A DNA stretch of 64,000 nucleotides from Thermostichus sp047461615. GTDB lineage: Bacteria > Cyanobacteriota > Cyanobacteriia > Thermostichales > Thermostichaceae. How positions within the stretch are numbered: the first letter of the stretch is position 1; every line of letters begins with the position of its first letter. This document shows, one piece after another, positions 36,270-43,786 of the stretch. The notes beneath the pieces are model-generated. The model had not been told where the DNA came from. It saw only the letters and a program-made list of their open reading frames with translations, and did not search any database. The stretch spans positions 1 through 64,000 of the forward strand of contig NZ_JANSHI010000009.1 in the NCBI RefSeq assembly GCF_047461615.1, read 5' to 3'. The position numbers and the translations under genes were made by a program.

Positions 36270-36866
36270 CTAGGCCAAAGAGGTTTTGTCGGCGGCGGGA
36301 TCGACCTCTGGCGCTTCAGGATGGCGGGCAGATTTGGGAAGGGAGCCACCTGACTGGAGAACTAAGCAGCGCACGGTCTGGTGCAGTTCCTCCAGCAAGA
36401 TGTTAAGGGCAGAGCGAAAGTCGCGATGGTCGTCCCGCATGTGTTCCAGAATGGCGCGGATGACTTCCTTACAATCCTTGAGAATGTGCTGCTGCTGGGC
36501 AATGATCTGCACCAGCTCACTGTGTTCTTTGAGCAGATCCCGCAGGCAGGTGCGCAGATCGTCTACCTGGCTTTGCCAGAAGGCCTGTCCCTCCCGCAGC
36601 TCCATGACGCTAGCGCGCAGGTCAACGATGGCGTCGCGCAGAGCTTGGCTTTGGCGGCACTCGGCCTCCAGTTGGCGCTGCAGCTTCTCTTGCTGTTGGC
36701 GCAACTCGGCATTGGCCTGCAAGTTGGCTTCAGCGGCTCTAAGCAGTTGCTCAAGGCAGGCCTCGACAAGAGCCCAACGCTCCTGCCCTAGCGAGGATTG
36801 ACCCCGACGGACTTGCCTGCTGAAGTACCTCACAGTCGCTTCCCCCTGTCTCCTAGGCAAGGGCAT
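36270..36866 (-). CDS. Coiled-coil hypothetical protein
   Basis: 198 residues, no signal peptide or membrane segment. Residues about 30-110 form a long heptad-rich coiled coil (LRQQQEKLQRQLEAECRQSQ). A second helical stretch (about 110-165) contains ILKDCKEVIRAILEHMRDDH and LLEELHQTVRCLVLQ. The tail is Pro/Ala/Asp-rich. No catalytic motif is seen, so a structural or adaptor role is the most that can be said. It is convergent with the topoisomerase gene, 43 bp apart. Codon use looks like that of its neighbours. Confidence 0.75.
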   Translation of the reverse strand: MPLPRRQGEATVRYFSRQVRRGQSSLGQERWALVEACLEQLLRAAEANLQANAELRQQQEKLQRQLEAECRQSQALRDAIVDLRASVMELREGQAFWQSQVDDLRTCLRDLLKEHSELVQIIAQQQHILKDCKEVIRAILEHMRDDHRDFRSALNILLEELHQTVRCLVLQSGGSLPKSARHPEAPEVDPAADKTSLA

Positions 36867-36940
36867 CCTGCAAGCTGGGGCTTGCCAGCCCTACTGATCA
36901 TACTGCCTCTTGGGGATTCCCCTCGCTTGCGGAAACGGCT

Positions 36941-38089
36941 TTAGGCATTTTTGAGGTTTTCTTTGCCCGAGATGATGCGGGCGCTTAGAATGCGATCCCC
37001 CAGCTTAATTTTGCGCAGCACCTCGGTGCCTTCGGTAACATACCCAAACACAGCGTAGCGGCCATCCATGAGGTTGAGGCCGGCGGGGGTGAGATCCGGC
37101 TCGGCCATGAAGATGAAAAACTGAGAAGAGGCGCTGTTGGGATCCTCTAGATAGCGAGCCATGGCCACTGTTCCCTCGGCAGAAAAAGGCAAAGCCGGCT
37201 CCGCATCCCAGAGGCCCAGTTGCTCAAAAGTCTGGCCGTAGCGGGGCATTAACTCACCTTTGGCGCGAATCTCCAGAGGAATGGTGCGAACTTTGCCCGT
37301 GGCCGGATCCACGTAGCCGTCGGCAGGGCCAGGGGGATCCCCGGCTTGCACAAGGAAGAATTTCTCCACTCGATCAAAGGTCAGGCCATCGTAGAAGCCC
37401 CGCTGCACCAAGTCAGCGAAGTTGCCGGCAGTGATTGGAGCACTATAGCCATCGAGGGTGATCACCATACGCCCAGCGGTGGTGTTCAGCTCCACTTCTG
37501 CTCGGCCCAGGAGCTGGGGCCTGTCGGCATACTCCTGCGGGATCTCGTAGGGGAAAGCCCCCACCCACTTGCTCTCCAGGGATCCCAGTTTGTCCACCAG
37601 ACGGTCGTAGGCGGCGCGAGCCTCTTCTTTGCCCTTGGGTTTGCGCTCCGTGGCCTGGTTGATGGTTTGCAACTCCTGCCGCAGAGCGGCAATTTCTTCA
37701 GAGGCGGCAGCAGCTTGCTCAGGGGGCAACTCCGCCAGCAGGGGATCCGTATAGCGGTCCAGAAGCCGCTCCACCTGGCGCACATCCCCCCGCACGGCTG
37801 ACCAGCGGTTGTACTTCAGGTCCGCCTCGATCTCGGTAATGGCTTCATCGATTTCCCAAATCCGACTGTCCTGGATGGGCAGGGCCCGCCGCAAGAGAGT
37901 ACGCGGATCGGTAATGGCATCCCCTTGGGGCAGCGCCAGCGCCGGGATCCCACCCAGCCAAACCGCCCAAAGCAATACAGCGGCCAAAACCAGCCGGAGC
38001 GATTTCCTCCCCCCCTCCCACCGCTCGGCCCTGCTGCCAACTGGGGATCCCTGCTGAGCACGCTGTGTCATGTCTTCACCCATTGCCAA
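36941..38089 (-). CDS. Lumenal cyclophilin-type peptidyl-prolyl isomerase (CYP38/TLP40-like)
   Basis: The N-terminus has a signal peptide (LRLVLAAVLLWAVWLGGIPALA), then a helical domain of about 120 residues (DEAITEIEADLKYNRWSAVR, VRQVERLLDRY). The C-terminal cyclophilin domain carries VELNTTAGRMVITLDGYSAP, NFADLVQRGFYDGLTFDRV, EGTVAMARYLEDPNSASSQFFIF and GRYAVFGYVTEG. This two-domain form matches plant CYP38/TLP40, which acts in photosystem II assembly and repair in the lumen. Some cyclophilin active-site residues are atypical, so isomerase activity may be weak. Start ATG 38089 or 38071 (MTQRAQ). Confidence 0.9.
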   Translation of the reverse strand: MAMGEDMTQRAQQGSPVGSRAERWEGGRKSLRLVLAAVLLWAVWLGGIPALALPQGDAITDPRTLLRRALPIQDSRIWEIDEAITEIEADLKYNRWSAVRGDVRQVERLLDRYTDPLLAELPPEQAAAASEEIAALRQELQTINQATERKPKGKEEARAAYDRLVDKLGSLESKWVGAFPYEIPQEYADRPQLLGRAEVELNTTAGRMVITLDGYSAPITAGNFADLVQRGFYDGLTFDRVEKFFLVQAGDPPGPADGYVDPATGKVRTIPLEIRAKGELMPRYGQTFEQLGLWDAEPALPFSAEGTVAMARYLEDPNSASSQFFIFMAEPDLTPAGLNLMDGRYAVFGYVTEGTEVLRKIKLGDRILSARIISGKENLKNA

Positions 38090-38414
38090 TGCTGCTTTTG
38101 CTCTCAGCCTGGCATTCTACCCTCGCCGGCGGCAAGCGCTGCGTGGTCAGAGCCCTTGCCTCGTAGCGGCAGCGGCGGAAGTAGGTTCAGCTGACTCTAG
38201 CTCGACCAGCCGCTTGGATCCTAATAGGGGGGCTGAAGTCTGTCTTGTGCGAAGGCGGCTCCGACTTTGCCAATGATGGAGAGCTTGATCTCCGGCTGAT
38301 TGTCAAATGAGGCCAGCGCTTTCTTCCATGGCCTATAGTGCATAACAGCTTGTCAATTCAGGTGTAGGCTCTAGAGGAAGGGATCCCGTCATTGGACAAG
38401 AGGACGGCTAGAGC
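38090..38414. other. 325-bp intergenic region, divergent
   Basis: Lies between the divergent cyclophilin and 199-residue hypothetical genes. A small inverted repeat GGAGA-n6-TCTCC is at 38278-38293 and a TATAGT that could be a -10 element at 38334-38339, without a clear -35. No supported coding frame was found. Confidence 0.4.
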
Positions 38415-39014
38415 ATGGCGGCAAAGCAACTGAAGTTCTACTGGAGCCCTCAATTCCAGCTCTTTAGCTGCGACGGCGCCAAACTAGAGGGACATGGCTT
38501 TATTCAAACCAACCCTTCCCACGACCTGGTGCACCTATTTATTGCCGCCAACGGCAACATGCCCTGGCAGCCGGTGGAAAGCCGCGAGCAAACCTGCTTT
38601 GCCGAGTACAACGCCGTGCTGCTGGAGCACCTTTTGGTTAACTGCTTCAACGCGGCAGTGCTGGAATCCATGGCCCCTGAGCAAATTGTTCCAGAGGCCC
38701 GCAAGTTTTTGAAGTGGTTTGTCTCCGAGCACTATGCGCCTTTTCCGGTCTCAGAAGAAGAGGCTTTTCGCCGCTTTGCCGAGGCTTTGGATATTGATTG
38801 CATCGTGCGGCTATTTCCCTACTTCTACAGTTTGCGGGCTTGGGAATGCTTCAGCCCCATCTACCGCAGCGAGGTTTATGATTTGGAGTTTACTTCCGAA
38901 GATGACCCGGTCAGGGAAGCGCCAGAATGGGCAGCAGATCCCAATATTTTGCAAGCCCAAGAGCTGGTAAGACAAAAGCTCACTGAGGCATTGGCCGAGG
39001 CCAGATCAAGCTGA
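38415..39014 (+). CDS. Conserved-type cyanobacterial hypothetical protein, 199 residues
   Basis: Not assignable to a known function. Soluble, acidic and aromatic-rich: KQLKFYWSPQFQLFSCDGAK at the start, HLFIAANGNMPWQPVESREQ, and a conserved-looking core KFLKWFVSEHYAPFPVSEEE followed by a helical tail (ILQAQELVRQKLTEALAEAR). There is no signal or membrane segment. ATG 38415 begins the frame 76 bp after the TATAGT hexamer. It stands alone, convergent with tyrS 70 bp away. Codon pattern and frame length support a real gene. Confidence 0.75.
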   Translation: MAAKQLKFYWSPQFQLFSCDGAKLEGHGFIQTNPSHDLVHLFIAANGNMPWQPVESREQTCFAEYNAVLLEHLLVNCFNAAVLESMAPEQIVPEARKFLKWFVSEHYAPFPVSEEEAFRRFAEALDIDCIVRLFPYFYSLRAWECFSPIYRSEVYDLEFTSEDDPVREAPEWAADPNILQAQELVRQKLTEALAEARSS

Positions 39015-39084
39015 TCCAGGCCAGAGTCGGTTTTCTCAACAACTCTCCCGACTTCACCACCCTTCAAAAAACCTGGCCTTGGCT

Positions 39085-40362
39085 TCAAGCCTGCCCGTGC
39101 TCGGTGAGGGAATTACCCACCACCAGCCGCCGGAAAGCCTTTTTGCCCACCTGCAAAACCCGCCCCGCTAGCTCCGAAGCGTTGGCAAACTCCAGGTTGG
39201 GATCCTCCACCTTTTGACCGTCCAGCCGCACGGCGCCCCCTTGAATCTGCCGACGGGCCTCGGCAGCGCTCTTGCACAGGCCGGACTCGCGCAGGATGTA
39301 GCTGAGCTTAACCGGATAGGACAAGCCCTCGACAGCAAAGGTGGGGATGGAGGCGGTCTCGACAAGTTCACCTTGCAACACCAGGGCTTGGGCGGTGCGC
39401 TGGGCCTCTTCTGCCACCTCAGGGGAGTGAAACTGAGCCACTAGGGTTTTGGCTAGGAGAATCTGGCGCTGACGGGGATCCGCCGGCAGCTCCGAAAGAG
39501 GCACTGAGGTGAGCAACTCGAAGTAGCGCTGCACCAGGTGATCCGGCACCTTCTCCAGCTTGGAGTACATGGTGAGGGGATCCTCGGTCAAGCCCACGTA
39601 GTTGTTCTTGGACTTGGACATCTTCTGGTAGCCATCCAAGCCCTCCAAAAGAGGCACCGTTAGGCAAAACTGCGGGGTTTGCCCTTTCCAAAGCTGTAGC
39701 TCCCGGCCAACTAGGAGGTTAAAGCGCTGGTCAGTTCCCCCCAACTCCACGTCCGCCTCCAGTGCCACCGAGTCGTAGCCTTGCAGGAGAGGGTAGAGAA
39801 ATTCGTGTAGGTAGATGGGCGTTCCCGAGCGGTAGCGCTGGGCAAAGTCTTCTTTGGCCAACATCTGCCCCACTGTCATTTGGGCTTGGAGCTCAATGAG
39901 CTCGCTGAGGGTGAGGCGGGCTAGCCACTCGCTGTTGCGGCGCACCTCCAGCCGGCCAGGGGTCTCAAAGTCCAAGATCTTGGCAGCCTGCTCCAGATAG
40001 GTGCGGGCATTCTCCTCCACTTCTTCTAGGGTCAGGCGGGGACGGGCCTCCGATTGGCCGGTGGGATCTCCTACTAGAGCCGTAAAGTCACCGATGAGCA
40101 AAATAGCCACATGGCCGGCATCCTGGAACTGGCGCAACTTGCGCAAGACCACCGCATGGCCCAGGTGCAGATCCGGCCGCGTGGGATCGATGCCCAGCTT
40201 GACCCGCAAGGGGCGATCGGTTTTGGCTAGGCGCTCTGCCAGAGCTGCCGCTCCCCCTGGAAAGATCTCGGCTACCCCCCGCTGGGTGATCTCGGCAATG
40301 CGGGGATCCTCTAGAGCGGAAGAGATAGGAGTTGGCTCCATCTCTGCACTGAGAGGCAACAT
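39085..40362 (-). CDS. tyrS: Tyrosyl-tRNA synthetase
   Basis: Class I synthetase charging tRNA-Tyr. The HIGH motif appears as HLGH in GIDPTRPDLHLGHAVVLRKL; LQGYDSVALEADVELGGTDQ contacts tyrosine; the KMSKS motif is YQKMSKSKNNYVGL. A C-terminal S4-type domain (GLCKSAAEARRQIQGGAVRL) binds the tRNA. Length of 425 residues fits. The frame starts at 40362; ATG 40341 (MEPTPIS) is an alternative. No T-box or other leader element was seen upstream. Confidence 0.95.
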   Translation of the reverse strand: MLPLSAEMEPTPISSALEDPRIAEITQRGVAEIFPGGAAALAERLAKTDRPLRVKLGIDPTRPDLHLGHAVVLRKLRQFQDAGHVAILLIGDFTALVGDPTGQSEARPRLTLEEVEENARTYLEQAAKILDFETPGRLEVRRNSEWLARLTLSELIELQAQMTVGQMLAKEDFAQRYRSGTPIYLHEFLYPLLQGYDSVALEADVELGGTDQRFNLLVGRELQLWKGQTPQFCLTVPLLEGLDGYQKMSKSKNNYVGLTEDPLTMYSKLEKVPDHLVQRYFELLTSVPLSELPADPRQRQILLAKTLVAQFHSPEVAEEAQRTAQALVLQGELVETASIPTFAVEGLSYPVKLSYILRESGLCKSAAEARRQIQGGAVRLDGQKVEDPNLEFANASELAGRVLQVGKKAFRRLVVGNSLTEHGQA

Positions 40363-40481
40363 GAGCCATTTTATTCCCTTGCCTAGAGGCGGCGAGGATC
40401 CCCTGCCGGCCCAGGAAGCGCCGCCCTATAATGGGGCAAACTTGGGGTTCTCCGCAACGCTGAAGTGACGGAGTTTTTGAC

Positions 40482-42452
40482 GTGACCTACAGTCCCAGGC
40501 CCTCGAGAGCTCCGCGGCACTCTTCCAGCCGCCCCTTTCCCCACCTGGACTACGACGAGTATACCGCTGACATCCCGCCCACCCGCTTCTCCTGGCTTGC
40601 TCAGGTTGCTGGCACGGTGGGCAACCTGTTGCTGGGATCCCTGCTTTTGGGCTCTACGGCAACGGCTGCTGGCTTGTTGGGGTTGGCCATTAGCTTCCGC
40701 AACCTGCCCGACGTGCGTCAATTGCGGAACTACGTGCCGGTGGCCACCACCCACATTGTCGATATCCACGGCGAGCCCATTGCTAGCCTCCACGGGGAAG
40801 CCAACCGGGAGGTAATCTCCCTCGAAGAAGTCTCCCCGGAGATGAAGAAAGCGCTGCTGGCTATTGAAGACAGCCATTTCTACACCCACCCCGGCATCAA
40901 CCCGGTCAGCTTGGGCCGGGCACTCTTGGGCAGCGTCGAGGGGGGATGGGGCTCGGCGGGGGGTGGATCCACCCTGACGATGCAGTTGGTGAAAAACCTT
41001 TTTCTAAAGCCGGAGCGCACCCTCAGCCGCAAGGTGGCCGAGATTGTGCTAGCGCTGCGGCTGGAGCAGGTCTTCACCAAAGACGAGATCCTAGAGATGT
41101 ACCTCAACCAGGTGTACTGGGGGCACAATCTCTACGGCATTCAGGCGGCAGCCCGCAGCTACTTCAACAAAGATGCGGCGGAGCTCAACTTGGCGGAAGC
41201 AGCAATGCTGGCCGGGATCCTGCCGGCGCCAGAAATCTTCAGCCCCTTTCGCAACCTGGAGGCAGCCAAGCGGCGCCAACGGCTGGTGCTGGATCGCCTG
41301 GTGCAGCTCAAGTGGATTACCCCAGAAGAGGCCCAGGCAGCGCGAGAGCAGAAGCTGACTTTTGGCCGCATCACCTCTTTCCAAAGCAACGCGCCGGCGG
41401 TTACCGACGCCATTGAGGCAGAGCTGCGGCGCCGCTATGGCGAGCAGGCCATCCTCCAGGGGGGGCTGCGGGTTCAGGCCACTATCGACCTGCGGCTGCA
41501 GCGCATTGCCCAGCGCATTGTCAACGAAGACGGGCCTCGCCTTACCGCCACTCGCCGAGCCGACCAGATGGCTCTGGCGGCGGTGGATCCCCGCACAGGC
41601 TACGTCAAGGCCCTTGTGGGCGGCATCAACGCTCGGCGGGGCCAATTTAACCGCGCCACCCAAGCCTTTCGCCAGACTGGCTCCACCTTCAAGCCCTACG
41701 TGTACTATGCGGCCCTGGCTAGCGGCCGCTACACACCCTACAGCATCCTCTACGACACCCCCGTCACCTATCCCGGCTCTCCTCCCTACAGGCCGAAAAA
41801 CTATGACAACACCTTTTACGGCCCCCTCACCTTCGCCCGCGCCTTGGAGCTCTCCCGCAACGTGCCCACCGTCAAGCTGGCAGAGGAAGTCGGGATCCAC
41901 AACGTCATTGCTGCAGCCAAGGCCACCGGCCTCAGCGCCGAGATGCCCCCCAACTTAACCACTGCCCTGGGGTCGGCCAGCGCCAGCCCCCTAGAGATGG
42001 CAGCCAGCTATGCCGTGTTTGCCAACGGCGGCTACTGGGTGGAGCCGACGCTCCTAGCCCAGGTGGTGGGTCGCGACGGCCAAGTTCTCTTCGAGGCCAA
42101 ACCCCAGCCGCGGCAGGTTTTGGATCCCTGGGCGGTGGCCACCCTCAACCAGATCCTCAAAGGGGTGGTAACCCAGGGCACCGGGACGGCAGCCCGTCTG
42201 GACGATGGGCGACCGGTGGCTGGCAAAACGGGCACCACCTCGGATTTCCGCGACGCTTGGTTCATCGGCTATGTGCCGCAACTGTCCACTGCCATCTGGA
42301 TTGGCAACGACGACAACTCTCCCATGCTCCCGGGTACGGCAGGAGGCGCTTTTGTCGCTCCCACCTGGAAGCGCTTTATGACAGAGGCCCTGCAAGGGAT
42401 CCCGCCCCAGGATTTCCCCAGCCCCGATTACTTTCCCCCTCCCCAACCATGA
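40482..42452 (+). CDS. Class A penicillin-binding protein (GT51 + transpeptidase)
   Basis: Polymerises and cross-links peptidoglycan in the periplasm. A cytoplasmic tail (1-40) and a transmembrane anchor (about 43-72) precede the GT51 domain with catalytic Glu129 in LLAIEDSHFYTHPGI, GGSTLTMQLVKNLFL and RKVAEIVLALRLE. The transpeptidase domain has the SxxK motif Ser401-Lys404 (GSTFKPYVYYAAL), an SRN motif (LELSRNVPTVKLA) and KTGTT. 656 residues fits the PBP1A-like group of cyanobacteria. GTG 40482 starts the frame. The stop overlaps the next ATG (ATGA), so a small coiled-coil protein is coupled to it. Confidence 0.93.
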   Translation: MTYSPRPSRAPRHSSSRPFPHLDYDEYTADIPPTRFSWLAQVAGTVGNLLLGSLLLGSTATAAGLLGLAISFRNLPDVRQLRNYVPVATTHIVDIHGEPIASLHGEANREVISLEEVSPEMKKALLAIEDSHFYTHPGINPVSLGRALLGSVEGGWGSAGGGSTLTMQLVKNLFLKPERTLSRKVAEIVLALRLEQVFTKDEILEMYLNQVYWGHNLYGIQAAARSYFNKDAAELNLAEAAMLAGILPAPEIFSPFRNLEAAKRRQRLVLDRLVQLKWITPEEAQAAREQKLTFGRITSFQSNAPAVTDAIEAELRRRYGEQAILQGGLRVQATIDLRLQRIAQRIVNEDGPRLTATRRADQMALAAVDPRTGYVKALVGGINARRGQFNRATQAFRQTGSTFKPYVYYAALASGRYTPYSILYDTPVTYPGSPPYRPKNYDNTFYGPLTFARALELSRNVPTVKLAEEVGIHNVIAAAKATGLSAEMPPNLTTALGSASASPLEMAASYAVFANGGYWVEPTLLAQVVGRDGQVLFEAKPQPRQVLDPWAVATLNQILKGVVTQGTGTAARLDDGRPVAGKTGTTSDFRDAWFIGYVPQLSTAIWIGNDDNSPMLPGTAGGAFVAPTWKRFMTEALQGIPPQDFPSPDYFPPPQP

Positions 42453-42763
42453 GCGATAGCGAGGAGCGGTTGGCGCGCATTGAGCGCACTGTCGAGGCCA
42501 ACGCCCAGGCCATCGCCCAACTGGCCCGGCAAAACCAAGAGCTGCTACAAACCATTGCCGGCACCGAAGAGCGCATTGCCAAGGCTGAGGAACGGATTGC
42601 CAAAGCAGAGGAGCGCATTGCCAGTGCCGAAGAACGCCTGGAGGCGGAAGTCAAACGCTGGGACGAGCGCTTTTTCCGGCTCAGCCGCGACACCCTCAAC
42701 TTCACCCGCAATGGGGTTACCATTGCCGCCATCACCGCGGCTTTGATGTTGTCCCCCTGCTGA
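42449..42763 (+). CDS. Small coiled-coil membrane protein coupled to the PBP gene
   Basis: 104 residues from ATG 42449, overlapping the PBP stop by four bases. A heptad coiled coil includes near-exact repeats of EERIAKA (four units, about residues 43-70). It ends with a short hydrophobic stretch (NGVTIAAITAALML) that stops early at SPC. A one-base change in the C5 run at 42753-42757 would continue the helix as LSPLLIELLGQG, so the C-terminus may be frameshifted; that longer frame has no stop before sodB, which weakens the idea. A partner of the PBP at the membrane is plausible from coupling, but unproven. Confidence 0.65.
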   Translation: MSDSEERLARIERTVEANAQAIAQLARQNQELLQTIAGTEERIAKAEERIAKAEERIASAEERLEAEVKRWDERFFRLSRDTLNFTRNGVTIAAITAALMLSPC

Positions 42764-42986
42764 TCGAGCTGCTGGGGCAGGGATCCCGCTGGTTTGGGCT
42801 TTCAGGCCAAGGCAAACAGGGCGCTGGGGCACCAGATCCCCACCGCCATGGGCGGGGGATCCAGAGCGTAGGGGTTCTGAGTTACACTAAGACTGCAAAG
42901 AAAGGTAACGCCTTTGTCTGGTTTAGGCTTGCCTTCCCGGCGTCCTTTCTTGCATCTTTCGCACAAGACCCAGAGGACAGACGACT

Positions 42987-43586
42987 ATGGCCTTTGAACT
43001 CCCACCTCTGCCCTACCCTGCCGACGCGCTTCAGCCCTACATGTCGGCAGAAACCTTCTCCTACCACCACGGCAAGCACCATGCAGCCTATGTAGCCAAC
43101 CTAAACAAGCTGATCGAAGGCACCGAGCTGGCCAACAAGTCCCTGGAAGAAATCATGAAGACTACGTTCGGGGATCCCGATAAAGTGGGCATCTTCAACA
43201 ATGCCGCCCAGGTTTGGAACCACACCTTTTTCTGGGAATCCATGAAGCCGGGCGGGGGCGGCGCGCCGACAGGGCCCATTGCTGACAAGATCAACGCTGA
43301 TCTAGGCGGCTACGACAAGTTTGTGGAGGCTTTCAAAACGGCGGCGGCCACCCAGTTTGGCAGCGGCTGGGCCTGGCTGGTGCTGGACAACGGCACCCTG
43401 AAAGTGACCAAAACCCCCAACGCGGAAAACCCGCTGGTCCACGGCCAAGTTCCCCTGCTAACACTGGATGTGTGGGAGCATGCCTACTACCTGGACTACC
43501 AGAACCGGCGGCCTGACTACATCACCGCCTACCTGGAGCACCTGGTGAACTGGGATGCTGCCAACGCCCGGCTGGCGGCGGCCTGA
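42987..43586 (+). CDS. sodB: Iron superoxide dismutase
   Basis: Converts superoxide to hydrogen peroxide and oxygen. 199 residues with all metal ligands: His in TFSYHHGKHHAAYV, His in AQVWNHTFFWESM, and the DVWEHAYYLDYQNRRPDYI block. The AQVWNHTFFW and FGSGWAWLV patterns favour the iron form. Cytoplasmic, as no signal peptide is present. It is closed by a terminator at 43678-43716. A possible -10 (TACACT, 42883-42888) lies upstream. Confidence 0.95.
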   Translation: MAFELPPLPYPADALQPYMSAETFSYHHGKHHAAYVANLNKLIEGTELANKSLEEIMKTTFGDPDKVGIFNNAAQVWNHTFFWESMKPGGGGAPTGPIADKINADLGGYDKFVEAFKTAAATQFGSGWAWLVLDNGTLKVTKTPNAENPLVHGQVPLLTLDVWEHAYYLDYQNRRPDYITAYLEHLVNWDAANARLAAA

Positions 43587-43677
43587 GTGTACCTGTTCTG
43601 GGATCCCTGGACAGGGGATCCCCTTGAAGACTAGCTCCGCCTCTGCCAGCTAGGCAGACCTCTTTTGATGGGATTCG

Positions 43678-43716
43678 AGGGATCCTCAGCAACTGGGGAT
43701 CCCTTTGCTCTTTTTG
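43678..43716 (+). terminator. Rho-independent terminator after sodB
   Basis: AGGGATCC and GGATCCCT pair across about a 10-base loop and are followed by TTGCTCTTTTT. Again both arms are the iterated GGATCC palindrome. Confidence 0.6.
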
Positions 43717-43786
43717 CAAGGCACCTCGAACCTGGAAGAATCTGATAGACTCAGGCAGGCATCTGGTTGCTGTCCTTTGGGTATCT

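Noticed and set aside
38070..38276. Short plus-strand frame in the 38.1-38.4 kb spacer
   Set aside because: No ribosome site or protein character; partly opposite the cyclophilin signal peptide.
42560..42660. 21-bp periodic repeat suggesting a CRISPR or minisatellite
   Set aside because: Coding heptads of a coiled coil (EERIAKA units) in one frame, without spacers.
43600..43720. Clustered GGATCC palindromes as transposon ends or MITE
   Set aside because: No target duplication or transposase nearby; the motif is everywhere in the window and forms the sodB terminator.
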